A stretch of DNA of 64,000 nucleotides, taken from contig NC_133032.1 of NCBI RefSeq assembly GCF_048771995.1, positions 15,194,501 through 15,258,500 on the forward strand, in the 5' to 3' direction. The notes beneath the pieces were generated by a model that saw nothing but the letters and a program-made list of their open reading frames with translations, did not search any database and was not told where the DNA came from. The stretch is from Taeniopygia guttata. Lineage: Eukaryota > Chordata > Aves > Passeriformes > Estrildidae. The position numbers were made by a program, and so were the translations under genes. This document shows positions 27,001 through 45,599 of the stretch, piece after piece; position 1 is the stretch's first letter; the number at the start of each line of letters is the position of its first letter.

Positions 27001-30000
27001 GAGAAAAAGCCTCCATCCTGAATGTGTGTACTAATAATTTTTCCTTGTAATATGCACTTTTACCCAAAGCATCAGTCAGATGACACAGACTCAAAAGATA
27101 TAAATAAGAAAGGTAGAATGAGAAGGACTAAAATGGGATGGAAAGAGGGAAAAAATTAAAATTGCAATCAAATTAAAATTAAATCAAATCATGATCATAT
27201 GGGTTTTCAATACTGTGTATCTTTATAGTGAAGAAGTACTTGAGAAATATAAATGAGCTACTAAATTGTTTAAAGTGCCTCAAGATCCTTGTTAAAATGC
27301 AGTTTGAAAAGCTTTCTCTTTGAACATTTTAAATTACTGTGTGATGAAAGATTACAAAGGGTTAATATCACTACCTGGATTATCATTAGGGGGAACAAGG
27401 TATTCAAGGAATGCCAGGACCACGAGGCCCCCCTGGAGATGGACTTCTGGGAGAGAAGGTATGATATCTAAATCAGAGATAATAGTGAGATAATGCCCTA
27501 GATGGAAGCCAACACACTCAAAATGCTCTTTTACAGTCAGTTCTTATTGAAGGCATGTGAATTCTGTGTAAAAGGAGCCCCAGACACCAGAAGATTATAT
27601 TATTGTTAGAAGTTATATTGTTATTAGAAGTGATATTATTATTTTATTATTAAAATAAATATTAGATTTTGTGACTAAATCAACGTTAAGAAAAAGAGAA
27701 AGGGGGGCTGGAATCAGTTTTTAGGTGTGATCATAATGGCTCAGAAAGGCTGTACGAAGTCCCATAGTCTACTAAAAATCAAACCAAGATACACTAATAC
27801 ATCTGTTTGCTATGCCAAACACCTTTTCTGGGCCAAAAAGTTTCTCAGAGTAATATTCTGTTTATTCATTCTAATGAATGAATTAACCCTTGGATTCATT
27901 CATTCTAATGAATGAAACCCTTGGATTTCTTTTCTATTTCTCTAGTGTTATCTTATTTTTCTAAGGCACAGATAATAATTTCCATCATGCAATAGCACAT
28001 GAAACCCCTCAGTCTGCATGTAGTTGTTTTAGATGCTTCATTGTTCACTTCAGGTATTTTTTCCCATAAAAATGCTTAGCCATACTAAAAGTTATTAATG
28101 AAATTCACAAAGTACCAATTTATTTAAATGATCTCTAACAAAGATTTCTAATTCACGTCACAAGATTAATGTGCATTCAACAAAGATGACAAGAGAGAAA
28201 TCTGAAGTGTAACAAAAACTGACTTACACTTTCTGTCTGCTTACCACCATGGTTTTAAAGGGAGATCGTGGAGCTACAGGTGACAAGGGGAAAAAAGGAG
28301 AAAAAGGTGATGTGGGCGACCCTGGTTTATCTGGAGAACCTGTGAGTAACTCAGGTTTATCACAGATGCTTTCATAAACCACTCAGAAACAAAGCTGGGT
28401 TGTGTGGTTTTTTTTCTATTTAAGTACATATAATCTGAAATATTTAAGAAACTGAAACTATTAAAAACTTTAAAAGCACAAAGATATTTATTTGATTAAT
28501 ACACCACTTCCCACTTGGATGTGGTTTCTTCCTTATGGCACTTGTCATGGTTTAACCACAACCAGCAACTAAATACTGCACAGCCACTCGATTGTCTACT
28601 GCCCAGCACTGGTGTGATGGGGAGGAAAATCAGAAAAAAAAAGTGAAATGAAACCTAAACAACCAGAAGACTCATGGATAGATATAAACCAGCCTAATAA
28701 TTGAACCAAGAATAATTATAGTCATAATCATAAAAAAGCCAAATAAATTTGCTTTTGCATAATCATAAAAAAGCCAAATAAATTTGCCAAATAAAATTGC
28801 TCAGCACCTGCTGCTGGATGCCCAGCCCATGCCCGAGCAGTGCTGGGCCCCTCCCGGCCGACTCCCCCAGTTTCTGTTCTGAGTGTGCCCTCCCATGCTG
28901 TGGGATATCCCTTTGGCCTGTCCGGCTCAGCTGTCCTGGCCATGCTCCCCCCAGCTCCTTGTGCAGCTTCTCACTGGCAGAGCATGGGAAAATGAAAAGT
29001 CCTTGACTATGGGTAAGCACCACTTCTAATATCCAAAACAACAGAGTGTTGTCAACATGATTCCCATAATAAATCCAAAACACAGCACTGAACCAGATAC
29101 TAAGAAAAGGAACTCTATCCCAGCCAAAATCAGGACAGTAGTGAAAGACAACTGACAGTGATCCAGTGGGAGACTTGAGGTCATCCACTTCCCATAAACT
29201 ACCATAGGAGGTTGCAGGTACTACATGCACAAGGCAGTGCAAGTGTATCAGAAGCACACGTTTTCTAGTTTAACTTTCTACTGGAAAAATATTTTTCTAA
29301 TAATGGTATCGCTGAAGTAGTGTTCTCAATTACAATGTTACTATCTAATTGCAATAGCTTAATTAGAAATCACTGTTACAGGGCAAAACTGGACCAAAGG
29401 GAGACCAAGGCCTAACAGTAAGCAAATTCCATTATTTAAATCCCATTCTAGCAAGATATAAACAACACTATCAGATGAAACATAGCCTTTTAAAGAGCTT
29501 TCTGATTAGAAGCCACCTCAGTAATAATATAGAAAAAAAAACCAAGTCAACGCTTTCTGCTTTTTTCTTGTATACTTTATGCTGAAATGGAATTAAAAGT
29601 TCCTGGTGACTTTAGATGTTTTTCTGCTATATGTTCTTTTATAGCTCATGTTAGATCACCCAGGTGTGTACTTGCTGCAGGAAGGTTTTTTTTGAAAGTA
29701 TTTAAGAGTATAAAGAGCAAAAATCTTCAAATTGTCACGGTCTATCATGCTATGAACTTATTTATATTTCTGCTAAGCCTGTACCACATTTGAGTCAAAT
29801 TCAGCAAAGTATGTCAGTGAGTATATAAATACTACTACAGTTTATGATGAAAGCTGAGAAGCAGTAGCAAAAGGTTGTATTTGAAAGACTGACTCAATAC
29901 CAGATGAGTCCTGTCATGCACTTCAAAAAATATAACAAATGATTGCTCTAATACTGAGAAACACTTTGTTAACATGTCACATAAGCTATCATTTTTCTAA

Positions 30001-33000
30001 ACAGACAGTGCTGAAGGCAGCAGTTTTGAGGTTTTGTGCTGATGAAGTCTGGGTAATAGAGTGGGCCAGGTACATCAGGGCTGATAATTCCCAATTACAT
30101 TCTGTTTTGGTGCTCAATTGTTTTAGATAGAGATGTTAATGTGTTGTCAAGTTATTGACCCTTGTATGCATCTTTGTATGAAATAGTTTGTTGCAAAATG
30201 TGAAACTCATTCCCCATTCCCAAGGAGAAGTTTCGAAGTTAAACAGTAAGATTTTTATAAGTTACTGCAGGACACAAATATTAAATAAAATCTTTGTTAG
30301 TGTCAATATTATACCTCATTTGAAAGTGGCAGATTGTAAAATACTTTCAAATTTAATTTTTTTCACATCCAGAGAGAAGATATAATCAAATTAATTAAAG
30401 AGATATGCGGTAAGGACTCGGAAAATCTTTATGTTCAAATTCTATAATTCCTTCATTACATTTGCATTCTTCTCTTTTCCAAAAGCATGCCAAATCAAGT
30501 CATTGTGTTCTGGTTTTCTTTTATTTTTCCTTTGTAGGTTGCAGTATTAAATGTAAGGAAATTCCTATGGAGCTTGTATTTGTGATTGACAGCTCTGAGA
30601 GTGTGGGACCAGAAAATTTTGAGATTATCAAAGACTTTGTAACTGCTTTAGTAGACAGAGTAACTGTAGGCAGAAATGCTACCAGAATTGGCCTTGTGTT
30701 ATACAGTTTAGAAGTTCGGCTAGAATTTGGTCTCAACAAGTATCCAACCCGCCAGGATGTTAAGAGAGCAATTAGGAAAATGCAATACATGGGAGAAGGC
30801 ACTCACACAGGAGCTGCTATCCGCAAAGCAACCCAGGAAGGATTTTTTGGTGCTCGAGCAGGCGTGCGAAAAGTAGCTATTGTGCTAACAGATGGTCAAA
30901 CAGACAAGAGAGAAGCTGTAAAACTAGATCTTGTTGTTCGAGAGGCTCATGCAGCAAACATCGAAATGTATGCAATAGGAATCCTAAATACTTCAGATCC
31001 AACACAGGTTGAGTTTGTGCGTGAGCTAAATCTGATTGCTTCAGACCCAGACGGAGAACACGTGTATCTCATTGATGACTTTAACACTCTCTCAGGTGCG
31101 TTCATTGAAGTTTTATTCTACCTCATATCTGATGCTTCTCACAAGGGGGCAGGGTGGGGGAGAAGCATTATCTTTGTGGATATGTTTTGATGCTGCAAAG
31201 TAATAGGAATCAAGAGATACAGATCCCCATTGTTTATGGTGTTACATTATGGGGCAACATGCCAAAGGGGGAATGTCACCCAGTATAGGAAAACACCTAC
31301 TTAAACAAGTTTTCTAAGATGAGTAAGTGCTCATGCACTGAAAATCTGACTGTAAATCAGAATGAAACCCATTGTCGTAAATGCCACTTGTTCACTTTCC
31401 TGGGGAAATAACCTGTTTTCACATAGTTATTCATAGCAGCAAGATAAGCAGTTATTTTCCCATTAGTAGTAGTTGCAGTAGCAGTAGTAGCAGTTATTTT
31501 CCCAACTAGTAGTTGTTACTAAGCTTAGATGAACAGCCTTACGTAGTTCACTGTATTTTCTACCACGTAGATGACTTACATGCTGGCAAATTTGTGACCA
31601 AAAAGTCCATACTCCAAAGAGTCTGGAATAATCTTCTTAGATGCATGTAAACAATCCGAAGGAGTTCTGGATTACATGTGTATTGCTTACATATATAAGT
31701 AATCCAAATTTTAAGAATACATTGAATTTCTCAGTATGATAAGTTTTTACTTTTTTTTTTTTTACAGCTCTGGAGTCCAAATTAGTCAATCAATTTTGTG
31801 AAGATGAACATGGCACCTTAGTATATAACCATAATGAAAATGGTGCAAGTATAAGTGGGCAATCCTTCCATTCAGTATCTCCAAGTTCTCTACATTACAT
31901 ACTTCAGAAGAATAATGTTAATAGACAATCACTTTCAGCACAGACACTTAGAGTATCTACAGTAGAAAGTCCTCTGAATCTTGGCCATCTTCCTCAACCA
32001 TTAGCTTCGGTATGAAAATTCAGCAGGCTTTAACGAGCAGAAGTTTAATAAATATATATCTTTCTGTGCCACCTAATGTGATTTGTACCATTTCCCTTAA
32101 TTTTCTGCAGGACAGGTACTTTAACTTGGTATGCTCAGAGCTGGTTGTTCTGAGTAAGAGCTCTGATGTTGCATGCAGGCAATTAACTAATAGCTATAAC
32201 TTCTTCCTGATACTGTTACAAGGATTCTTTTATTTAATACAATCATATTTCTGCCACAGTGTGAATCATAACAATATTAAAAAGCAATTACACTGTTATA
32301 ATTAAGTCTAAGAACAGTAACTGAACTCAATTGTAGATTATAATTTTAAGTCTATAAATAGACTTCTGTAAAGCTCAATTAAAAAAAATATTTATCCAAC
32401 ATTTAGATATGACAACATTCCTGGTAAACCAACCAGAAGGTAAAATTCTGATTCTTAACACTGAAGTCAGTATAAATGGAAAGGAAAAACACTAGAAAAT
32501 CTCTAAGTCATGGAGGGCTTGTTCGTTTTGAAACACTTCACAGTATCTTGAAAGAAAAAAAAAATCAAATGCTTATTTCAGACCAACGTACCTCCTGTAG
32601 TCTATGACACCTACAAAGAGGAACAAGATGAAGAACAACAGCCAACCCTGCTAACAGAAAACACTAGAGGTATTTCTATTGTCATTCATTTCTTCATTTT
32701 CATTTTTGGCTGATGAAAAATCAATGTCTCATTCTGTTTCTTTTCACCTGCAGCTGTGTTACCATTATTGTCATCTAAACAACCACCATCCACTAAAGTG
32801 ATGACATCATCACTTCCAACTGCAGGCCCCACACCAAGACCTGGTGGGTAATAGATCATTTTTCATTTTGTTACCTCTTTGCCTGGTAATTTTGTTTCAT
32901 TCTCCAAAGATTTTGTGAGTCTGTGATGTAGAAGAGAAGTAGTTTCAGGATTTTATAACAGATCTAGTTGCAGTTCTTGTCTTCCCAAGTTCTGGATCCC

Positions 33001-34132
33001 ACTGCTCGACTTAAAAGCAAAAGCAAGGTAACTGAGAGGGAGCTCCTAAGGGGCATCAACAGGAGAACATAATGCTCACTGAGGGTGGCCAGTCAGCAGG
33101 TCATCCAGCAGCCAAGGAGCGGCAGTCTACAGAGGTGGGAGACTTCATTAAAGACAAAGAGAGTGGTTTCGGAATTGGACAGAAAGAATGTACTTCTCCT
33201 TCAGAGGAACAATAGGAAAAAACAGCGCTTAGTCATTTTAAGTATAGTAATTAGCTGAGTGCTTAAAGGATTTATTCTTTTTATATGAAATGTCCAAATG
33301 TATTTTGTTCATCATTTGGGGGATTTTAAATTCCAGTAATAGTGTATTATGATGGCAGCCACAGAAGAGAGCAATAGAAACATATTCACATTGTTTTCTG
33401 GGAACAGTGGCATGGCTTATTTGGTCTCTGGCACTAATGTGTTTTTTTTTTTAAAAGTGACAAGATAGCAGTTGCAAAAGACAAAATATCAGTCACAACA
33501 TTAATCTTCACAGAAAACTGCTTTCTGTCTCATGGTATTATTAAAGTCAGTGAGACTAGATTAGTATGTCACAGTCCTCTAATCCACATCTGTAGGAGTT
33601 CTAAATTCAAACTTATGTACATAATTACTACCATTTTATTAGATAAGTAGCACAAATATCTTACAAAAGCAAGACATGAGTTTTATATTCTTCTCAGTAT
33701 TTTAATGTCTCTTCTCCCACAGCACAAGGAAAACTAGTATACAGCAGGAGGATGCAGCAGATGCAAAAACAGCAGAGGCAACTAGCTTACAGCTCTATGC
33801 CTTTTAATTGCAGCTTACTCACAAGACTGGTTGCACGTAATCAAATTTCAGAATAATATATTTTAAATTATCATATTCGTATTGTCTGCTCTTTTTGTAT
33901 GTGAAGCCATAATACTTTTATTTCTGGAATTACTAGAATCATGCTAGTAAAGGAACAGTTTATTTGACCACTAAGATGCACTTGTAACTTGACTTCAATA
34001 TTAACATCTTTAGAACTAAAAGTGAATCTTAAACTATTGTATAAGATTAGCAGAAAAAAATAAAACAAAGTAAGAGTTTTAAAAGTAAAATCTGTGGAAT
34101 ACAAATAACTCTTACAAACTGAATAGTTTCTA

Positions 34133-34164
<32 letters not shown>

Positions 34165-34372
34165 CATTTTAGAAAGTATTGTGGACCTCCGCTGCAAGCT
34201 AAGGCTGGATCAAGGGCCCTGTCGTGTTTACACGATCAGATGGTATTACGATAAACAAGCCAATGCCTGTGCTCAGTTTTGGTATGGTGGCTGCCATGGA
34301 AATGCAAACCGCTTTGAGTCTGAACAGGAATGTAGACAGGCTTGTGTATTTTTTTCTGGAGGTAGGAATTAG
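2919..34372 (+). CDS. COL28A2: Collagen XXVIII-like chain: VWA - collagen - VWA - Kunitz (37 coding exons)
   Basis: Predicted secreted matrix collagen of about 1243 residues (human COL28A1 has about 1125). Order: signal peptide in exon 2, VWA1 about 54-243, triple helix 271-801, VWA2 about 814-999, low-complexity linker to about 1178, Kunitz 1185-1235. All exon junctions keep phase in the model. Non-helix exons: 2919-3078, 3824-4392, 5551-5571, 5736-5762, 30373-30409, 30538-31095, 31768-32009, 32582-32669, 32754-32843, 33723-33836, 34173-34372; helix exons are in a separate entry. The start is ATG 2919, with a second in-frame ATG at 2922. Known for the family: collagen XXVIII has this VWA-helix-VWA-Kunitz layout and a helix with many small imperfections. 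The locus, just before BBS5, differs from that of COL28A1 beside C1GALT1 and MIOS, so I infer the second paralogue. The symbol is less certain than the family. Confidence 0.9.
3824..4392 (+). other. COL28A2: Exon 3: N-terminal VWA domain
   Basis: One 569-base exon encodes the whole domain. The metal-ion-dependent adhesion site is visible: DSSES with Asp66, Ser68 and Ser70, and the later acidic loop FTDG with Asp173. VWA domains of matrix collagens bind other matrix proteins or receptors. The donor is ATG|GTAGGT in phase 0. Confidence 0.92.
5551..5762 (+). other. COL28A2: Two microexons between VWA1 and the helix
   Basis: Exon 4 (5551-5571, 21 bases, KDLSEEE) and exon 5 (5736-5762, 27 bases, DRTLICYPK) both have T-rich acceptors and consensus donors, GAG|GTAAAT and AAG|GTAATT. 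Both are phase 0 multiples of three, so either can be skipped without breaking the frame. They form a short acidic hinge with one Cys before the Cys-rich start of the helix. Confidence 0.6.
10296..10319 (+). repeat. A24 homopolymer
   Basis: An uninterrupted run of 24 A begins seven bases inside the intron after exon 11. It is probably length-variable between individuals and prone to sequencing error. Confidence 0.95.
10986..10995 (+). other. COL28A2: GC-type splice donor after exon 12
   Basis: Exon 12 ends AAG and the intron begins GCAAGA. The Gly-X-Y frame is lost on read-through and no GT lies close enough to serve. The remaining positions fit the strong context that known GC-AG introns need. 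A sequencing error at one base is the alternative. Confidence 0.8.
12616..12667. repeat. Two back-to-back perfect hairpins
   Basis: The first has arms CTTCCCCA and TGGGGAAG around a 6-base loop (12616-12637). The second starts at the next base, with 13-base arms ATTTAGCACACAT and ATGTGTGCTAAAT around the loop AAGA (12638-12667). Both are perfect and lie 60-112 bases downstream of the exon 14 donor. Confidence 0.95.
15715..16024 (+). mobile_element. Solo LTR of an endogenous retrovirus, ERVK-like
   Basis: A 310-base element begins TGTGGG and ends CGACA. It contains a TATA motif (about 15930), AATAAA (15952-15957) and a U5-like tail, all in + orientation. It is flanked by identical 6-base duplications AATCAA at 15709-15714 and 16025-16030. 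A 6-base duplication fits class II (ERVK-like) elements. No internal viral sequence is present, so it is a recombined solo LTR. The intact duplication suggests a fairly young insertion. It lies in the collagen intron between exons 15 and 16. Confidence 0.85.
27864..27927. repeat. Imperfect tandem duplication, period about 34
   Basis: Two copies of a block built on the near-palindrome TTCATTCTAATGAATGAA followed by ACCCTTGGATT lie side by side. They differ by a few inserted bases. Located in the intron after collagen exon 29. Confidence 0.85.
28543..29137 (-). mobile_element. Degraded avian solo LTR, - orientation
   Basis: The segment starts TGTCATGGTTTAACC and ends CCAAAATCAGGACA on the + strand, the reverse of a common bird LTR family whose sense start reads TGTGCTGGTTTTGGCTGG. 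It is more GC-rich in the middle than the flanks. No internal viral sequence is seen and no target duplication remains, so it looks old. I assign it to an avian ERVL/ERVK-type LTR from memory of the family; the exact subfamily is not determined. It lies in the intron between collagen exons 30 and 31. Confidence 0.75.
28723..28787. repeat. 35-base tandem duplication inside the LTR
   Basis: A block of about 30 bases containing AAAAAAGCCAAATAAATTTG occurs at 28723-28752 and again at 28758-28787. The copies are identical, so the duplication is recent relative to the LTR. Confidence 0.9.
30373..31095 (+). other. COL28A2: Exons 32-33: helix end and C-terminal VWA domain
   Basis: Exon 32 (30373-30409) encodes REDIIKLIKEIC, an amphipathic segment ending in Cys. 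Exon 33 (30538-31095) encodes nearly all of VWA2. The adhesion-site motif DSSES follows FVI, the Thr loop is in GEGTHTG, and the second acidic loop is LTDGQTDK. N-glycosylation sequons NAT and NTS are present. The sequence is clearly like the second VWA of COL28A1 but well diverged. Confidence 0.92.
31768..33836 (+). other. COL28A2: Exons 34-37: linker between VWA2 and Kunitz
   Basis: Exons 31768-32009, 32582-32669, 32754-32843 and 33723-33836, joined in consistent phase. The start (ALESKLVNQFCED) closes the VWA2 helix. After it come a Ser/Asn-rich stretch, an acidic stretch (YKEEQDEEQQP), a Ser/Thr/Pro-rich stretch likely to carry O-glycans, and a basic Gln-rich stretch (RRMQQMQKQQRQ). The donor of the last exon (GCAC|GTAATC) is the weakest, but it gives the correct phase into the Kunitz exon. 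Confidence 0.75.
34139..34164 (+). repeat. T26 homopolymer in the Kunitz exon acceptor
   Basis: A run of 26 T forms the polypyrimidine tract just before the acceptor of the last collagen exon (AG at 34171-34172). Its length may vary and could affect inclusion of the Kunitz exon. Confidence 0.95.
34173..34372 (+). other. COL28A2: Exon 38: Kunitz (BPTI) domain and stop
   Basis: The six Cys have the exact BPTI spacing (gaps of 9, 16, 8, 13 and 4 residues), with the conserved RWYYD and FWYGGC core. The residue after the second Cys (P1) is Arg and the next (P1') is Val. Arg suits a trypsin-like target, but Val is bulky where Ala or Gly is usual, so inhibition is uncertain. The chain ends eight residues after the last Cys at TAG 34370-34372. 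Confidence 0.93.
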
Positions 34373-35410
34373 TCTCTGCATTAAAAGTGATAAGGTTGAA
34401 TCTATTGATTGTTTGGCTTTTTTATCAATTATCCATTTGGTAAAATCAAACCAAATAATTTATAGAATGCTAACATTATGAAGTCATATGCCCACTAACT
34501 AAAAAAATGGCTACCTATGCAAGCATACTTAAATACTTTTAGCATTTATTATATGACATAGAGATTATAACAAAATAGCAAATTTTCAACAGTATCAAGA
34601 GTACAAAATGTCCTTTTTTACTCAGTTATAATAAGACCAGTGTAGCATTTACCATAGCAGTTGCACTTCTTTCACCTAGATCTGTAAATACTCCCATTGT
34701 ACAATCAGTAACTAGTCCTTATTTTAAACTACATCTATTGCTTTGTATGGTCATTATGTAAGTTCTTTTCCCTTTGTTACGGAAACCTGGCATTTGGCAT
34801 GGATTCTGCAATGAAAATTTCACTTCTTTTAAGCAAAACTATTCTCACAAATAGTATTTTACTATTTAAAGAACAAGACATCAACTTCCAAATTACATGC
34901 AGAGTACTACTTAATACAGATAAATACAACAAATGCATCACCTTGTGGCCTATGTGCTCTCTAGGTCACAAGACAGGGAGGTGGTTCACTTGCCTACCTT
35001 TCCTAACTACATCACAGGTATATTTCATCCTTTTTTTTTTCTTTCAGTGAACTCTCCTCAGTTTTTGTTAGCTAGCCAAGATCCATGACAATTACAGTTA
35101 AAACACATCCACAGATTTCTATGAGTGAATATACCAATAACTGGCATTACTGTGTTGGGTTAATTCGTGTCTAAAATGGTCCTTCCAATGTGAGGCTTCT
35201 GAAAGCCAAGTCTATTTTTTAAATGCATTTTAATATTTTCATCTTCCTTAGTTAACTATTTAAACTTATGTTTAAAACATTAAGCACAGCACAGTTGATT
35301 GCTGGCCATTGTGGTATTGCCTTTTACATTTATGTCTGCCTGTATATGTCGCATTTCCTGCTATTTAATATACTTTAAAGCTTATTTCTAATAAAACATT
35401 TTTGGTTTTA
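34373..35410 (+). other. COL28A2: Collagen gene 3' UTR with poly(A) signal
   Basis: Non-coding AT-rich sequence after the stop. An AATAAA at 35390-35395 is followed by a T/G-rich stretch, so cleavage near 35410 is likely. The segment also contains a possible alternative last exon at 35048-35088. Confidence 0.6.
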
Positions 35411-36278
35411 CTGCCAGAACAGAAAATGGATAATGGTACATTTACAGGACTAAAAACTTACCTCACAGCTAAATGACATTCACTGTGTCATGCGTTTCTG
35501 GTAACATAACCGGATTTCTGCCACAGCCCTTAGAAGGCCAGATTACGCACTCCTGTACATGAAACTCGTTGATAATTTTTAGTTGGATTTGTGTGGTTTG
35601 TGGGGTTTTTTTTATTTTTTCCCTGAGCAAATGGTAACTTCAAGCGTATGAACAAACGGCGGAGTTTGGCCTCAACTAAAACACCGTCCACCCTCTGTGC
35701 TTGCAGAGCGCTCCGTCCCTGTCCTGACAGGGCCCGAGGGAGGACGGGGCGCTTCCGGCCCAGCATTTATTTCATCCAGCCTGTGTCCATGTCCGGATGG
35801 GTGCAACGGGGTCCTCGCCAACCCAGGGACAAGTTTTAGGGAAAGAACTATCAAAGGACAAGTTTGGTTTTTTTCCTTATCATTCTTATTCGGAGGTTTT
35901 TTGGTTTTTTTTTTTTAATTTGAAAGTGGTAGGGCACTGCGATTAAAATTTGGATACAGTTTTCAAGTAATTCCGAATTAAAAATGACACTCCTCATCTA
36001 TTTTAAAATAAGTCCAAAACCGCCAAACAAACGCCCAGCCCCGCAAATCCCCAGGGCGCAGGGCGGCGTTACCGGGAGCGCGAAGCCCCCTCACGTTCTG
36101 TGCCTCAGCCCCTCAGCCGAACAGGGGGCGGAGCCAGGGCGGGCGCGAGTGCGCGCGCGCTGCCCGCGTGCGGCGCCGCAGCCAATCCCGGCCGCCGCGG
36201 GAGCGCGAGCCACCGCTCATCCTCCCCCCAGCCCCGTTGCCAGGGCGGCGTGCGGACTCGTCGGGGTGGGCGGCGGCC
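35411..36278 (+). promoter_or_regulatory. BBS5 promoter region and CpG island
   Basis: GC content climbs from about 35650 and peaks over 36040-36600, with dense CpG and an alternating GC stretch near 36150-36160. A GC box lies at 36124-36131, a CCAAT box at 36182-36186 and an X-box-like half site GTTGCC at 36236-36241. There is no TATA box. This is a typical TATA-less CpG promoter of a ciliary housekeeping gene. No coding exon is recognised between the collagen poly(A) signal and the BBS5 start. Confidence 0.75.

Positions 36279-45599
<9,321 letters not shown>

Larger units (their letters stand above)
7064..29417 (+). other. COL28A2: Collagen helix block, exons 6-31
   Basis: Twenty-six phase-0 exons, each from exon 7 on starting with a Gly codon: 7064-7123, 8295-8348, 8426-8470, 9273-9299, 9570-9614, 10244-10288, 10936-10989, 11745-11813, 12487-12555, 14320-14388, 16852-16920, 17348-17416, 17522-17590, 18160-18228, 18922-18993, 19588-19656, 20305-20376, 21245-21313, 21734-21802, 23511-23579, 24663-24731, 25194-25262, 26616-26684, 27390-27458, 28261-28341, 29382-29417. 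The first has the Cys cluster CPQVDTCNC before GEKG, probably for interchain bonds. The first seven exons use 27-, 45-, 54- and 60-base lengths; exons 13-29 are 69 or 72 bases. The helix totals about 531 residues, close to the 528 reported for collagen XXVIII. Cys also occurs inside the helix in exons 10 and 17. Confidence 0.93.
8349..30372 (+). other. Longer collagen introns: no further genes seen
   Basis: I read the long introns at 12556-14319, 14389-16851, 21803-23510, 23580-24662, 25263-26615, 27459-28260 and 29418-30372. Apart from the LTR copies, hairpins and tandem duplications listed separately, they hold AT-rich unique sequence. Short open frames, such as those around 22885-23121 and 24089-24455, resemble no protein I know and have no splice or start context. 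No tRNA or snoRNA-like structure was recognised. Confidence 0.5.

Noticed and set aside
28763-29257. A 164-residue open frame on the - strand
   Set aside because: Most of it lies within the old LTR copy and shows no similarity to a protein I know; its length comes from the GC-rich LTR body.
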